Source: Marinobacterium iners (lineage in GTDB: Bacteria > Pseudomonadota > Gammaproteobacteria > Pseudomonadales > Balneatricaceae). Taken from it: a stretch of 64,000 nt of DNA. The position numbers were made by a program, and so were the translations under genes. Below the pieces are notes generated by a model. It searched no databases and was not told where the DNA came from. It saw only the letters and a program-made list of their open reading frames with translations. Shown piece by piece: positions 46,337-54,771 of the stretch; position 1 is the first letter of the stretch, and each line of letters opens with the position of its first letter. The stretch covers positions 2,170,001 to 2,234,000 of the forward strand of contig NZ_CP022297.1 of assembly GCF_017310015.1 (NCBI RefSeq). The letters are read 5' to 3'.

Positions 46337-48279
46337 TGTCCCTTACCAACCAACTGATCGCTGCCGTATTCACCGTATTGCTGGGGCTGGTTCTGGGCAC
46401 CGTATACCTCCTTTCGGACAGCTCGCGCGACACACTGGTACGCCAGCTCGAATCGCATGCCGAAGATGGCGCCACTCATCTCGGACTGTACCTCGCACCT
46501 TATATGCAGCAATCCGACAGCGCGACCATCGCAACCGCCGTCAATGCCATTTTCGATAGTGGCTTCTACCAGCAGATTGAAGTGACCGGAAAGGATGGCT
46601 CGGTTCTGTATAGCAAGAGCTACAATCCGGAAGCCGCAGTCAATGCTCCGGATTGGTTCATCAGCATGATGCGCATCACGCCGCCCGCCATGTCTCGCGC
46701 CATCGCCTATCAATGGCAACAGGTCGGTGAGATCCATGTGCGCAGCCGTGCTGGATATGCCTATGAGCGACTGTGGGCCGGGGTGCGCGATACGATGCTG
46801 CTGTTCAGCGTACTCGCTCTGGTTTCTGCACTGCTCCTGACACTGCTGCTGCGCTTTATCATGCGCCCTCTACACGGGGTGGAGCATCAGGCAATGGCAC
46901 TTGCCCGGCGCGAATATATCGAACAACCTGACCTTCCACGAACCCGCGAACTGCGACGCGTTGTTATCGCCATGAACCTGATGGTGAAGCAGGTACAACA
47001 CATGTTCGAGGAACAGAACCGAAATATTGAGGCCCTTCGCAGCACAGCCTACCGTGACAGCCTCACAGGCTTGAATAATCGTCGCGCCCTGCTGGCCCAG
47101 ATTCAGGAGCATCTGGAATACCGCCAGGACTTTGGCCCCGCATCACTACTGCTGTTCCACCTGAGAGACCTGCAGCAGGTTAACCGTGATCTCGGTGAAG
47201 ATGCCGCCAACCATCTGATCAAGGCATGTGCCAGCATGATCGAAGACCTTGGACAATCCACGGGACTCAGTATCACCGGTCGACTCGGTGGCGCTGACCT
47301 GGTACTACTGGCAAGGCAGCGCAACTTCGATGACTGGCAACGCCGCCTGCAACCCGGCCTGATGCAGATCAACACTCTGTATGAACAGCTCAGCAAGAAG
47401 GACGCGACACCCTCGATACTGTGCATTGGCATCGCCTCCGGTCATGACCACTGTTCACCTGAGCAGCTGATGTCACAGGCGCGCCTGGCTGTTAACGAAG
47501 CCGAGGCAGGTCATGATGCAGTGGTGCACTATCACGCACGCCAGAGCCAGCATACCTGGTCCGAGCAATGGCAGTCTCACGTGGCCAATGCAATTAACAA
47601 TGAGCAAATCTTCCTGCAACACCAGATCCTTAAGTCAACCAAGCAGGAAGCGATTCATGCAGAGGTGTTTGCCCGCATTCTGAACCTCGATAATGAACCT
47701 TGCAGCGCCGGCGAATTCATCAGCGTAGCGCTGGATCTCGGCCTGATGGAACGAATCGATCGCGCCATCGTCAGACAGGCTCTGAATTACCTGAGCCACA
47801 ACCCAGGCGCACCCGCACTCAGTCTCAACCTGGCAAACCAGACACTGGAACACCCGCCCTTTGTGCCCTGGTTGCTTGAGCAACTCAGCGCCAGCTCACA
47901 CCGAGGACGGCTCAACATTGAAATTAACGAGACCGCAATTCTGGCACATCAGGAATCGATTCTATCCCTGCGTCGTTCAGTACAGCAGCTCGGGGTCAGC
48001 TTTGGCGTGGACAACTTCGGCACACACCCCAACGGCTTCAGTTACCTCTATGCATTGAGACCCGACTACCTCAAGATTGATGGTTCACTGATTCGACAGC
48101 TGGATCACAGCGAGGAGGATCGTTTCTTTGTCAGTAGCCTGATAAGCGTAGCGCACAGTTTGGAAATAAAGGCCTACGCCGAGCATGTAGAGCGCCCAAT
48201 GCAGCAGCAGTTGCTGGAAGAGATGCAAATCGATGGCACTCAGGGCTATCTGTATGGCGCTCCGACTCCGCTCCCTTGA
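46336..48279 (+). CDS. lapD: Cyclic-di-GMP receptor LapD-like
   Basis: The 647-residue inner-membrane product has an N-terminal transmembrane helix (about 7-27), a periplasmic LapD/MoxY-type domain, a second helix (about 155-178) and a HAMP region. A degenerate GGDEF (RLGGADLVLL) and a degenerate EAL domain (EVFARI in place of EAL) follow. LapD proteins bind c-di-GMP without making or cutting it, and then sequester LapG in the periplasm. Coupling to lapG supports the pair. The adhesin substrate gene is not in this window. Confidence 0.9.
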   Translation: MSLTNQLIAAVFTVLLGLVLGTVYLLSDSSRDTLVRQLESHAEDGATHLGLYLAPYMQQSDSATIATAVNAIFDSGFYQQIEVTGKDGSVLYSKSYNPEAAVNAPDWFISMMRITPPAMSRAIAYQWQQVGEIHVRSRAGYAYERLWAGVRDTMLLFSVLALVSALLLTLLLRFIMRPLHGVEHQAMALARREYIEQPDLPRTRELRRVVIAMNLMVKQVQHMFEEQNRNIEALRSTAYRDSLTGLNNRRALLAQIQEHLEYRQDFGPASLLLFHLRDLQQVNRDLGEDAANHLIKACASMIEDLGQSTGLSITGRLGGADLVLLARQRNFDDWQRRLQPGLMQINTLYEQLSKKDATPSILCIGIASGHDHCSPEQLMSQARLAVNEAEAGHDAVVHYHARQSQHTWSEQWQSHVANAINNEQIFLQHQILKSTKQEAIHAEVFARILNLDNEPCSAGEFISVALDLGLMERIDRAIVRQALNYLSHNPGAPALSLNLANQTLEHPPFVPWLLEQLSASSHRGRLNIEINETAILAHQESILSLRRSVQQLGVSFGVDNFGTHPNGFSYLYALRPDYLKIDGSLIRQLDHSEEDRFFVSSLISVAHSLEIKAYAEHVERPMQQQLLEEMQIDGTQGYLYGAPTPLP

Positions 48280-48282
48280 CGG

Positions 48283-48717
48283 TCAGAAATGCTGGCGTAC
48301 CCAGCGGACCAGGCTGACCTGGTCCATGGCACCTGCCTGCCGCGCCACCTCCTGTCCGCCCTGCAGTAGCAATAGCGTTGGAATACTGCGGATCTGGTAG
48401 CGTGCCGACAGGTTTTGACACTGCTCGGTATTGATCTTGACCAGACGACATGCAGGCTCCAGCTCGGCAGCCGCACGTTCGAATACCGGTGCCATCATCT
48501 TGCAGGGACCGCACCATGATGCCCAGAAATCAACCAGAACCGGCAGGTCCGTATTGGCCTGAACACGAGCAAAAGCGGTTTCATCGAGCTCAAGCGGAGT
48601 AGCCATGAACAGCGGTTGGTGACAGCGACCACAGGCAGGTTTCTGTGTGAGCCTGGAAGCGGGAATGCGATTTGTTGCCAAACAGGAAGGGCAGGAAATA
48701 TGAAGAGAGTCAGACAT
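48283..48717 (-). CDS. trxC: Thioredoxin 2 (TrxC)
   Basis: The 144-residue product has an N-terminal zinc finger with two CxxC pairs (C9/C12 and C29/C32) and a thioredoxin fold with WCGPC (C69/C72). Both features define TrxC, a zinc-bearing cytoplasmic thioredoxin often induced by oxidative stress through OxyR. I could not recognise an OxyR site upstream. It ends three bases from the convergent lapD stop. Confidence 0.95.
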   Translation of the reverse strand: MSDSLHISCPSCLATNRIPASRLTQKPACGRCHQPLFMATPLELDETAFARVQANTDLPVLVDFWASWCGPCKMMAPVFERAAAELEPACRLVKINTEQCQNLSARYQIRSIPTLLLLQGGQEVARQAGAMDQVSLVRWVRQHF

Positions 48718-48782
48718 GGATTGGCCTCCAAAATATTAAAATTGTCTAATAATCTGGAGGCGGCACATCGCTATTTCAAGTA

Positions 48783-49352
48783 TTAACGACCCTTGAGGTT
48801 AACCAACGCCTCAAGTTTCCGGCTAAGGCGGTCGTCCTTTTGCTGTTTGCGCGCTTCCTGTTCCTTCATCCGCTCCTGTTTTTGCCGCTCCTTGCGCTCA
48901 GCCTGAATCTCTTTCAGGCGTGCCGCCGCATGCTCAGCTTCTGCAGCCGTCACGCTGCCTGCCATTTCACCAGCCAGGTCGACACGGTCAACCCCTTCCT
49001 TCACGCTACGCAGGTAATGGATCGAACGCACATAAGTTGCCAGCGCACGCTTGATTCTGTTGCGAGCCAGTTTGTCATCAGCGATCAAGTCCTCCTGAAT
49101 ACCGATCTTGAGCGGTCGAACGTTGTCACGACTGAAAGTCTGCGGGTAGGCTTCGATCAGTTGTTCCAGAGCCGCCTGATTGGCTGCCCTATTCTTGGAG
49201 CGATTCTTGCTGTTGGCCGTCTGATTCACTGTTTCACTCTCTGTTGTCCGGGGTCCCGTCCGACTGCCCTGCTGCTCTGCAGCCGACAGCCTTTGATCAC
49301 ACTCCTGCAGCAGAGACTCTATCTGTTGCTGCAGATGATTCAGTTCTGACAC
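48783..49352 (-). CDS. proQ: ProQ/FinO-family RNA chaperone
   Basis: The 189-residue product has a polar, partly coiled N-terminus (1-55), a ProQ/FinO domain (about 58-150) and a highly charged lysine/glutamate-rich tail. The domain shows LIEAYPQTFSRDNVRPLKIG and the following ALATYVRSIHYLRSVKEG. ProQ binds structured small RNAs and mRNA 3' ends. The start is a GTG immediately after the tusA stop (TGAGTG), so translation is probably coupled. E. coli ProQ has the domain at the N-terminus; here it is preceded by about 55 residues. Confidence 0.9.
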   Translation of the reverse strand: MSELNHLQQQIESLLQECDQRLSAAEQQGSRTGPRTTESETVNQTANSKNRSKNRAANQAALEQLIEAYPQTFSRDNVRPLKIGIQEDLIADDKLARNRIKRALATYVRSIHYLRSVKEGVDRVDLAGEMAGSVTAAEAEHAAARLKEIQAERKERQKQERMKEQEARKQQKDDRLSRKLEALVNLKGR

Positions 49353-49598
49353 TCAGCCAGCCCCTTTGCGAATTAAATACTCGAAACTATGCATATCCAC
49401 TACCCGCTGCTTTACGAGCTCATGTCCGAGAAAAGCGCAGAACTTTGGTATGTCGCGTTGGGTAGATGGATCTGTGGCCAACACCCTCAGCAACTCTCCT
49501 GCCTGCATCTCCCGCACCTTGTTGTGAAGCATCATTACCGGCTCAGGACACAGCAGGCCGCTGGCATCCAGCAGGCGGTCAGCAACAGGGTCACTCAT
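49353..49598 (-). CDS. tusA: Sulfur carrier protein TusA
   Basis: The 81-residue product has the TusA/SirA pattern LDASGLLCPEPVMMLHNKVREM with the sulfur-carrying cysteine at about residue 17. TusA relays sulfur from IscS to TusBCD for tRNA 2-thiouridine and to other acceptors. Length is typical. It directly precedes proQ on the same strand with no intergenic base. Confidence 0.92.
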   Translation of the reverse strand: MSDPVADRLLDASGLLCPEPVMMLHNKVREMQAGELLRVLATDPSTQRDIPKFCAFLGHELVKQRVVDMHSFEYLIRKGAG

Positions 49599-49732
49599 GG
49601 ATTACAACTACCTTGAATTACAAAGCGCTATTGTCGCAAATTAAATCCGGGCGCGGAACCGCTCATACAGGCTTGCGCACGCCTTGGAAGCGATTATCCT
49701 GATATAAACACCATCTCTCAAGGAGTCATGCC

Positions 49733-50014
49733 ATGATTCGTGTTCTGATTGAGCGCCACGTCGCCGATGAACTGGAACTTCATTACGACCGGGTAGCACG
49801 TGAAACCCTGCAGAAAGCCATGCACGTCCCCGGCTTCATCTCTGGCGAGGCACTGCATAATGTTGACAGCCCCAACCACCGACTGATTCTGGCCACCTAT
49901 CGCAGTGAAAACGATTGGCTGCAGTGGTACCACTCGGAAGAGCGCCGCGAAATGATGGAGCAGATCGCCCTCATGCTGGAGGGCGAAGAGAAGATTACGG
50001 TATTTGCTCACTGA
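49733..50014 (+). CDS. Antibiotic biosynthesis monooxygenase (ABM) domain protein
   Basis: The 93-residue product is a small dimeric alpha/beta barrel protein of the ABM superfamily, starting MIRVLIERHVADELELHYDRV. It has the conserved-looking PGFISGEAL segment and the W-x2-W-x4-ER region (NDWLQWYHSEERRE). Members range from haem-degrading enzymes to quinol oxygenases, so the name does not fix a reaction. AAGGAG precedes the ATG by seven bases. It ends six bases from the rlmM stop. Confidence 0.85.
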   Translation: MIRVLIERHVADELELHYDRVARETLQKAMHVPGFISGEALHNVDSPNHRLILATYRSENDWLQWYHSEERREMMEQIALMLEGEEKITVFAH

Positions 50015-50020
50015 AGCCTC

Positions 50021-51094
50021 TCAGGGTTCCAGTGACAGCCAGCAGGTGATCTCTTCTCTATCGTGGTAGAGCTGCCGCGCCTGCAGTCGGAACCCGATAC
50101 CTGCATTGGCCAGGGAGTCGCGCAGATAGCCAAGGCAGCTTTCAGTTTCAGCAAAACGTTGCTTCATCGGTAGCTTGAGGTTGAAAATTGCATGCCGGCA
50201 CCAACCGTTTTCGGCCCAGTGCAACACCAACTCGGTCACGCGCGCTGGCTTGTCAACAATGTCGCATACCATCCAGTCAACCGGCTTGGGTGGCACAAAG
50301 GTAAATGCATCTTCACGCCGGTGTTCAACCTGCCCACACTCCATCAAGTCAGGGCTCATTGGGCCATTGTCGACAGCAATGACAAACATGTTCTGCTTCA
50401 CCAGCTGCCATGTCCACCCTCCGGGGGCCGCGCCTAAATCGACCGCTCTCAACCCTCCACCAAGCAGCTCATCCTGCCGCTGTGCCGGTATAAAGTAGCG
50501 CCAGGCTTCTTCCAGCTTGAGCGTTGAGCGACTGGGAGCCTGCTGAGGAAACTTCAGCCGGAGAATACCCATAGACCAGGGTGAACTGTTACCTATCGGT
50601 GCGGCGCCAAGCCAGAGCGTACGGCCATCAAGCACCAACATATGCAAGCGCCAGTCGGCACGACGCTTGCGTTCAAGCAGAATCGACTCACGTCGCAACG
50701 CCTGCGACAGGGCTGAGCCAAATTTGCGCGCAAAACTCTGCAGCTCACGCCCTTCAGTGGTATCCACCACTTCAGCAACCAGCTCACTTGCAACAGGCAG
50801 GCTACCGGCACTGGCCAGAATCGGCGTAATGCGATCATCCGCAGGAAGCTGCTCGAACAGTGGTAAAGCCGCAAACCACTGTCGAGTGAAAATCAGGTCG
50901 CGAAAACGCAGCCGCTGAATCGCATCAGTCGCACCATCGGGTTGCTGACAGTGAAATACCACATAGGCCTGCCCTGTTTCGAAACGTGGATAGCCATAAA
51001 TACCCATGTCAGAAAGACGAGTGGAAATTTCAGCTGCGCACTCCTTCTCGAATCCGGCACGGCAATACAGTACCAGCGTATTGAATTCACTCAT
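50021..51094 (-). CDS. rlmM: 23S rRNA C2498 2'-O-ribose methyltransferase RlmM
   Basis: The 357-residue product has an N-terminal THUMP-like part and a Rossmann methyltransferase domain with VDLGAAPGGWTWQL. The catalytic tetrad region includes CDIVDKPAR and NLKLPMKQR. RlmM methylates C2498 in the peptidyl transferase centre. I start at the ATG at 51094, preceded by AGGAGAAAGTA; the frame extends to 51121 without a better start. It is divergent from the cco cluster. Confidence 0.93.
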   Translation of the reverse strand: MSEFNTLVLYCRAGFEKECAAEISTRLSDMGIYGYPRFETGQAYVVFHCQQPDGATDAIQRLRFRDLIFTRQWFAALPLFEQLPADDRITPILASAGSLPVASELVAEVVDTTEGRELQSFARKFGSALSQALRRESILLERKRRADWRLHMLVLDGRTLWLGAAPIGNSSPWSMGILRLKFPQQAPSRSTLKLEEAWRYFIPAQRQDELLGGGLRAVDLGAAPGGWTWQLVKQNMFVIAVDNGPMSPDLMECGQVEHRREDAFTFVPPKPVDWMVCDIVDKPARVTELVLHWAENGWCRHAIFNLKLPMKQRFAETESCLGYLRDSLANAGIGFRLQARQLYHDREEITCWLSLEP

Positions 51095-51494
51095 TACTTT
51101 CTCCTGACTCGGTGGGCGCACTATAGTAATCCTTTAGTCTGATAACAACAGAAGCCATCGCACAGTGGCATGGAAAATGACCTCAAAAAAAGCGCTTGAT
51201 CCATATCAAGCAAAAGATCAAATCAACACTCGAGTTCAGCGAAAGACCATTGAAAACCGTGCTTCTGAAGCATAAACCGCTTTACCACGACAGCACACAA
51301 AACCAATTACCAAATTAAATTCAAACAGTTACAAAAAACCGTCTTTTTTGATCGGGTATATAATGAAGATAAATGCCCCCTGCGACAATAAACCACAGTT
51401 AAAGGTTCCATCGCATTGAAATGGCGTGGGTATTCCCAGATAATTGCGGGTGGAACTCTTCTTACTACTATTAGCTTGTTGATGAGAGCCTGAC
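51095..51494. other. 400-base intergenic control region between rlmM and ccoN
   Basis: No credible gene lies here. It holds a perfect FNR/Anr box at 51196-51209 and a strong TATAAT at 51359-51364. A possible leader stem follows (GTTCCA and TGGAAC arms about 40 bases apart, with an inner GGG-TATT-CCC). The AT-rich part at 51290-51370 contrasts with the surrounding coding DNA. The 5' leader of ccoN would be about 125 or 250 bases long depending on the promoter used. Confidence 0.6.
51196..51209. promoter_or_regulatory. Perfect FNR/Anr box upstream of ccoN
   Basis: TTGAT-CCAT-ATCAA matches the TTGAT-N4-ATCAA consensus at every defined base. If it works as a class II site centred at -41.5, transcription of ccoN would begin near 51244. 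The regulator is most likely the Anr protein encoded at 61742. Confidence 0.85.
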
Positions 51495-52925
51495 ATGAGC
51501 ACTGCAACTGAACACCCGACTTACAACTACAAAGTCGTGCGCCAGTTCGCCATCATGACGGTGGTCTGGGGCATCGTCGGTATGGGCGTCGGCGTTTTGA
51601 TCGCCGCCCAGCTGGTGTGGCCTGCACTGAACTTTGATATTCCCTGGTTGACCTACGGACGTATTCGTCCGTTACACACCAACGCGGTAATCTTCGCGTT
51701 TGGTGGCTGTGCACTTTTTGCCACTTCCTACTATGTGGTGCAGCGCACCTGTCAGACCCGTCTTTTTTCGGACGGCCTGGCTGCGTTCACTTTCTGGGGA
51801 TGGCAGGTCGTGATTCTGGCAGCCGCTGTTACCCTTCCGCTGGGTCTGACCTCCGCCAAGGAGTACGCAGAACTGGAGTGGCCGATCGACATTTTGATCG
51901 CCGTGGTTTGGGTCAGCTATGCCATTGTCTTCCTGGGCACTGTCAAGAACCGCAAGACGTCTCACATTTATGTGGGTAACTGGTTCTACATGGCGTTCAT
52001 CATCACCGTTGCGGTGCTGCATATCGTCAACAGCATGGCGATGCCGGTATCCCTGACCAAATCATACTCCATGTACCCGGGTACCGTGGATGCGATGGTT
52101 CAGTGGTGGTATGGCCACAACGCGGTAGGTTTCTTCCTGACTGCAGGCTTCCTGGGCATGATGTACTACTTCGTACCCAAGCAGGCCGAGCGTCCGATCT
52201 ACTCTTACCGTCTGTCCATTGTTCACTTCTGGGCGCTGATCGCAACCTACATGTGGGCCGGTGGTCACCACCTGCACTACTCTGCCCTGCCTGACTGGAC
52301 TCAGTCTGTTGGCATGGTCATGTCACTGATCCTGTTGGCTCCCTCTTGGGGCGGTATGATCAACGGCATGATGACCCTGTCCGGCGCCTGGCACAAACTG
52401 CGTACCGACCCGGTACTGCGCTTCCTGGTGGTATCTCTGTCCTTCTATGGTATGTCTACCTTCGAAGGCCCGATGATGTCCATCAAGACCGTCAACGCCC
52501 TGTCACACAACACTGACTGGACCGTTGGCCACGTACATGCTGGCGCTCTGGGTTGGGTTGCGATGATCTCCATTGGTGCCGTGTACCACATGATCCCGAA
52601 ACTGTTCGGTAAGGCTCAGATGTACTCTGTTGGCCTGATCAACACACACTTCTGGCTCGCAACCATCGGTACCGTGCTGTACATCTGCTCCATGTGGGTT
52701 AACGGTATCCTGCAGGGTCTGATGTGGCGTGCAGTTAACGAAGACGGCACTCTGACCTACAGCTTCGTCGAAGCGCTTGAAGCCAGCCACCCGGGTTACC
52801 TGGTGCGTTGGATCGGCGGCATGTTCTTCCTGACCGGTATGCTGCTGATGGCCTTCAACGTTTGGCAGACCGTTCGCAGCGGCAGCTCCGTCAAGGCAGC
52901 TGAACCCTCTGCGCAAGCGGCCTGA
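51495..52925 (+). CDS. ccoN: cbb3-type cytochrome c oxidase subunit I
   Basis: CcoN is the catalytic haem-copper subunit of the high-affinity oxidase in the inner membrane. The 476-residue product has about twelve transmembrane helices. Conserved haem and CuB ligand histidines are visible in RPLHTNAVIFAFGG, WAGGHHLHY and the NTDWTVGHVHAGALGW segment. Length matches Pseudomonas CcoN. It heads a ccoNOQP operon, 22 bases before ccoO, and is preceded by the Anr box region. Microaerobic expression is expected. Confidence 0.97.
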   Translation: MSTATEHPTYNYKVVRQFAIMTVVWGIVGMGVGVLIAAQLVWPALNFDIPWLTYGRIRPLHTNAVIFAFGGCALFATSYYVVQRTCQTRLFSDGLAAFTFWGWQVVILAAAVTLPLGLTSAKEYAELEWPIDILIAVVWVSYAIVFLGTVKNRKTSHIYVGNWFYMAFIITVAVLHIVNSMAMPVSLTKSYSMYPGTVDAMVQWWYGHNAVGFFLTAGFLGMMYYFVPKQAERPIYSYRLSIVHFWALIATYMWAGGHHLHYSALPDWTQSVGMVMSLILLAPSWGGMINGMMTLSGAWHKLRTDPVLRFLVVSLSFYGMSTFEGPMMSIKTVNALSHNTDWTVGHVHAGALGWVAMISIGAVYHMIPKLFGKAQMYSVGLINTHFWLATIGTVLYICSMWVNGILQGLMWRAVNEDGTLTYSFVEALEASHPGYLVRWIGGMFFLTGMLLMAFNVWQTVRSGSSVKAAEPSAQAA

Positions 52926-52947
52926 TTGAGACGAGGAGCAGAAGAAA

Positions 52948-53568
52948 ATGATCAAACACGAAACGATTGAAAAGAACATCGGCCTCATGATCCTGCTGAT
53001 CATTATCGTGATCAGCGGCGGTGGCCTGGCGGAAATCGTTCCGCTGTTCTTCCAGAGCTCTACCACCAAGCCGATTGATGGTCTGCGTACCTATTCGGCT
53101 CTGGAGCTTGAAGGCCGTGACATCTACATCCGTGAAGGCTGTCACGTCTGCCACACTCAGATGATTCGCCCGTTCCGTGCTGAAACCGAGCGTTACGGTC
53201 ACTACTCCACCGCTGACGAACACGTATGGGAACACCCATTCCTGTGGGGTTCCAAGCGTACCGGTCCTGATCTGGCCCGCGTAGGTGGACGTTACTCTGA
53301 TGACTGGCAGCGCGCGCACCTCTACAACCCGCGTGATGTGGTTCCTGAATCAAAAATGCCTGCCTACCCCTGGCTGTTTGAAAACCGTCTGAGTGGCAAG
53401 GAAACGGCAGCGAAGATGGAAACTCTGCGCAAGCTGGGGGTACCGTATACAGATGAACAGATCAGCGCTTCCCGTGAAGAAGTAGCAGGTAAACCCGAGA
53501 TTGACGCTCTGGTCGCCTACCTGCAGTCACTGGGTAAAACACACTCTGTTTACACCAACAAGCGGTAA
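52948..53568 (+). CDS. ccoO: cbb3-type cytochrome c oxidase subunit II (mono-haem)
   Basis: The 206-residue product is a membrane-anchored cytochrome c. One N-terminal helix (about 12-32, NIGLMILLIIIVISGGGLAE) is followed by a periplasmic domain with one CxxCH haem site in REGCHVCHTQMIRPF. The axial methionine is probably the one in ESKMPAYPW. CcoO passes electrons from CcoP to CcoN. AGGAGCAGAAGAAA precedes the ATG. It is seven bases before ccoQ. Confidence 0.97.
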   Translation: MIKHETIEKNIGLMILLIIIVISGGGLAEIVPLFFQSSTTKPIDGLRTYSALELEGRDIYIREGCHVCHTQMIRPFRAETERYGHYSTADEHVWEHPFLWGSKRTGPDLARVGGRYSDDWQRAHLYNPRDVVPESKMPAYPWLFENRLSGKETAAKMETLRKLGVPYTDEQISASREEVAGKPEIDALVAYLQSLGKTHSVYTNKR

Positions 53569-53574
53569 TTTTCA

Positions 53575-53781
53575 GTGAGTTACGAGGTTTATGGTCCTTA
53601 CATACCGGTCATAATGCTGATCACCTTCATCGGCCTTTTCATCTGGGTTCTCCTGCCGGGGAACAAGAAAAGGTTCGATGAGGCCTCCCAGCTTCCTTTT
53701 GCTGATGAAGAACAGCACAAGAAAAGCGAAGAGGAGCAGGGCCGACCGGAAGAGACCCATAACAGGAGAGACGACAAATGA
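53575..53781 (+). CDS. ccoQ: cbb3 oxidase small subunit CcoQ
   Basis: The 68-residue product has one transmembrane helix (about residues 10-29, IPVIMLITFIGLFIWVLLPG). A charged cytoplasmic tail follows, typical of CcoQ/FixQ, which stabilises the oxidase. The start is a GTG at 53575. The stop overlaps the ccoP start (ATGA). Confidence 0.88.
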   Translation: MSYEVYGPYIPVIMLITFIGLFIWVLLPGNKKRFDEASQLPFADEEQHKKSEEEQGRPEETHNRRDDK

Positions 53782-54674
53782 GTGCTTTCTGGAGCGCGTG
53801 GGTAACAGTCATCACCTTGGCCGTTATTTTCGGCTGTACATGGCTGCTGCTGGCTACCCGCAAAAGCGAAAAATTCAAGGAAACGACCGAGAACACCCTG
53901 GGTCACGAGTTTGACGGTATCGAAGAATATGACAACCCCCTGCCGCAGTGGTGGTTTTACATGTTCGTCGCAACCGTGATCTTCGGCCTTGGCTACCTTC
54001 TGCTTTACCCGGGCCTTGGTAACTTCAAAGGTCTGCTTGGCTGGTCTTCTCACGGTCAGTGGGAAGAAGAGATGCAGCATGCCGAAGAGGTATACGCCCC
54101 GGTGTTCGCCAAGTATGCCGCTCTTTCCATTGAAGAGTTGCAGAAGCCGGAGAACGAAGGCGGTCTCAAGATGGGACAGCGCATGTTTGCCAACAACTGT
54201 TCCGTTTGTCATGGCGCTGCCGGCACCGGTGCGGTTGGCTTCCCCAACCTTACTGACAACGACTGGCTTTACGGTGGCGAGCCCGCCACCATCAAGCACA
54301 CCATCACTCAGGGTCGTAACGGCGGTATGCCTGCATGGGCCGATGTACTGGGTGAAGACGGTGTGCGTGACGTGGCCAGCTATGTCATGACTCTGAGCGG
54401 CAAGGAAGCCGTGGCCGGTACTGATGTGACCAACGGACAGAAACAGTTCCAGGCTCTGTGTACTGCCTGCCATGGCGCTGAGGGCAAGGGCATGCACGCT
54501 TTGGGTGCTCCCAACCTGACTGATGACACTTGGCTCTACGGCGGCAACTTTACTCAGATTGCTCACACCATCCGTGTGGGTCGATTTGGGGTGATGCCTG
54601 CTCAGAAAGATCTTCTGTCTGAAGACAAGATCCACCTGATCACAGCATACGTCTACAGCCTGTCCAATAAATAA
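53778..54674 (+). CDS. ccoP: cbb3-type cytochrome c oxidase subunit III (di-haem)
   Basis: The 298-residue product has two N-terminal hydrophobic helices with the FixP_N motif (DNPLPQWWFYMFVATVIFG). Two cytochrome c domains follow, with CSVCH and CTACH haem sites. It receives electrons from soluble or membrane cytochromes and passes them to CcoO. The ATG overlaps the ccoQ stop. A very strong terminator follows, closing the ccoNOQP unit. Confidence 0.97.
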   Translation: MSAFWSAWVTVITLAVIFGCTWLLLATRKSEKFKETTENTLGHEFDGIEEYDNPLPQWWFYMFVATVIFGLGYLLLYPGLGNFKGLLGWSSHGQWEEEMQHAEEVYAPVFAKYAALSIEELQKPENEGGLKMGQRMFANNCSVCHGAAGTGAVGFPNLTDNDWLYGGEPATIKHTITQGRNGGMPAWADVLGEDGVRDVASYVMTLSGKEAVAGTDVTNGQKQFQALCTACHGAEGKGMHALGAPNLTDDTWLYGGNFTQIAHTIRVGRFGVMPAQKDLLSEDKIHLITAYVYSLSNK

Positions 54675-54690
54675 GCACTGGACAAGCACC

Positions 54691-54729
54691 AAAAAAAGGC
54701 GACATGATTCAAGTCATGTCGCCTTTTTT
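54691..54729. terminator. Strong intrinsic terminator after ccoP
   Basis: A 10-bp perfect stem (GGCGACATGA 54698-54707, TCATGTCGCC 54714-54723) is flanked by seven A residues and six T residues. It is placed 16 bases after the ccoP stop and separates ccoNOQP from ccoG. Confidence 0.92.
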
Positions 54730-54742
54730 ATTAGCGGCTTAG

Positions 54743-54748
54743 TATAAT
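54743..54748 (+). promoter_or_regulatory. Probable -10 element of the ccoG promoter
   Basis: A perfect TATAAT lies 24 bases before the ATG at 54772, just behind the ccoP terminator. I see no good -35 hexamer, so an activator may be involved. Confidence 0.45.
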
Positions 54749-54771
54749 ATTCGACGCTCCTAATGGAGCGC

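Noticed and set aside
51348..51361. TTGATCGGGTATAA as a second Anr site before ccoN
   Set aside because: The right half-site has two mismatches and overlaps a TATAAT; it is not convincing as an independent box.
53598..54692. A 364-codon minus-strand frame opposite ccoQ and ccoP
   Set aside because: The two CxxCH haem sites and operon structure show the plus strand is coding.
54703..54718. Palindrome CATGATTCAAGTCATG as an operator before ccoG
   Set aside because: It is simply the upper part of the ccoP terminator stem and lacks FNR-type half-sites.
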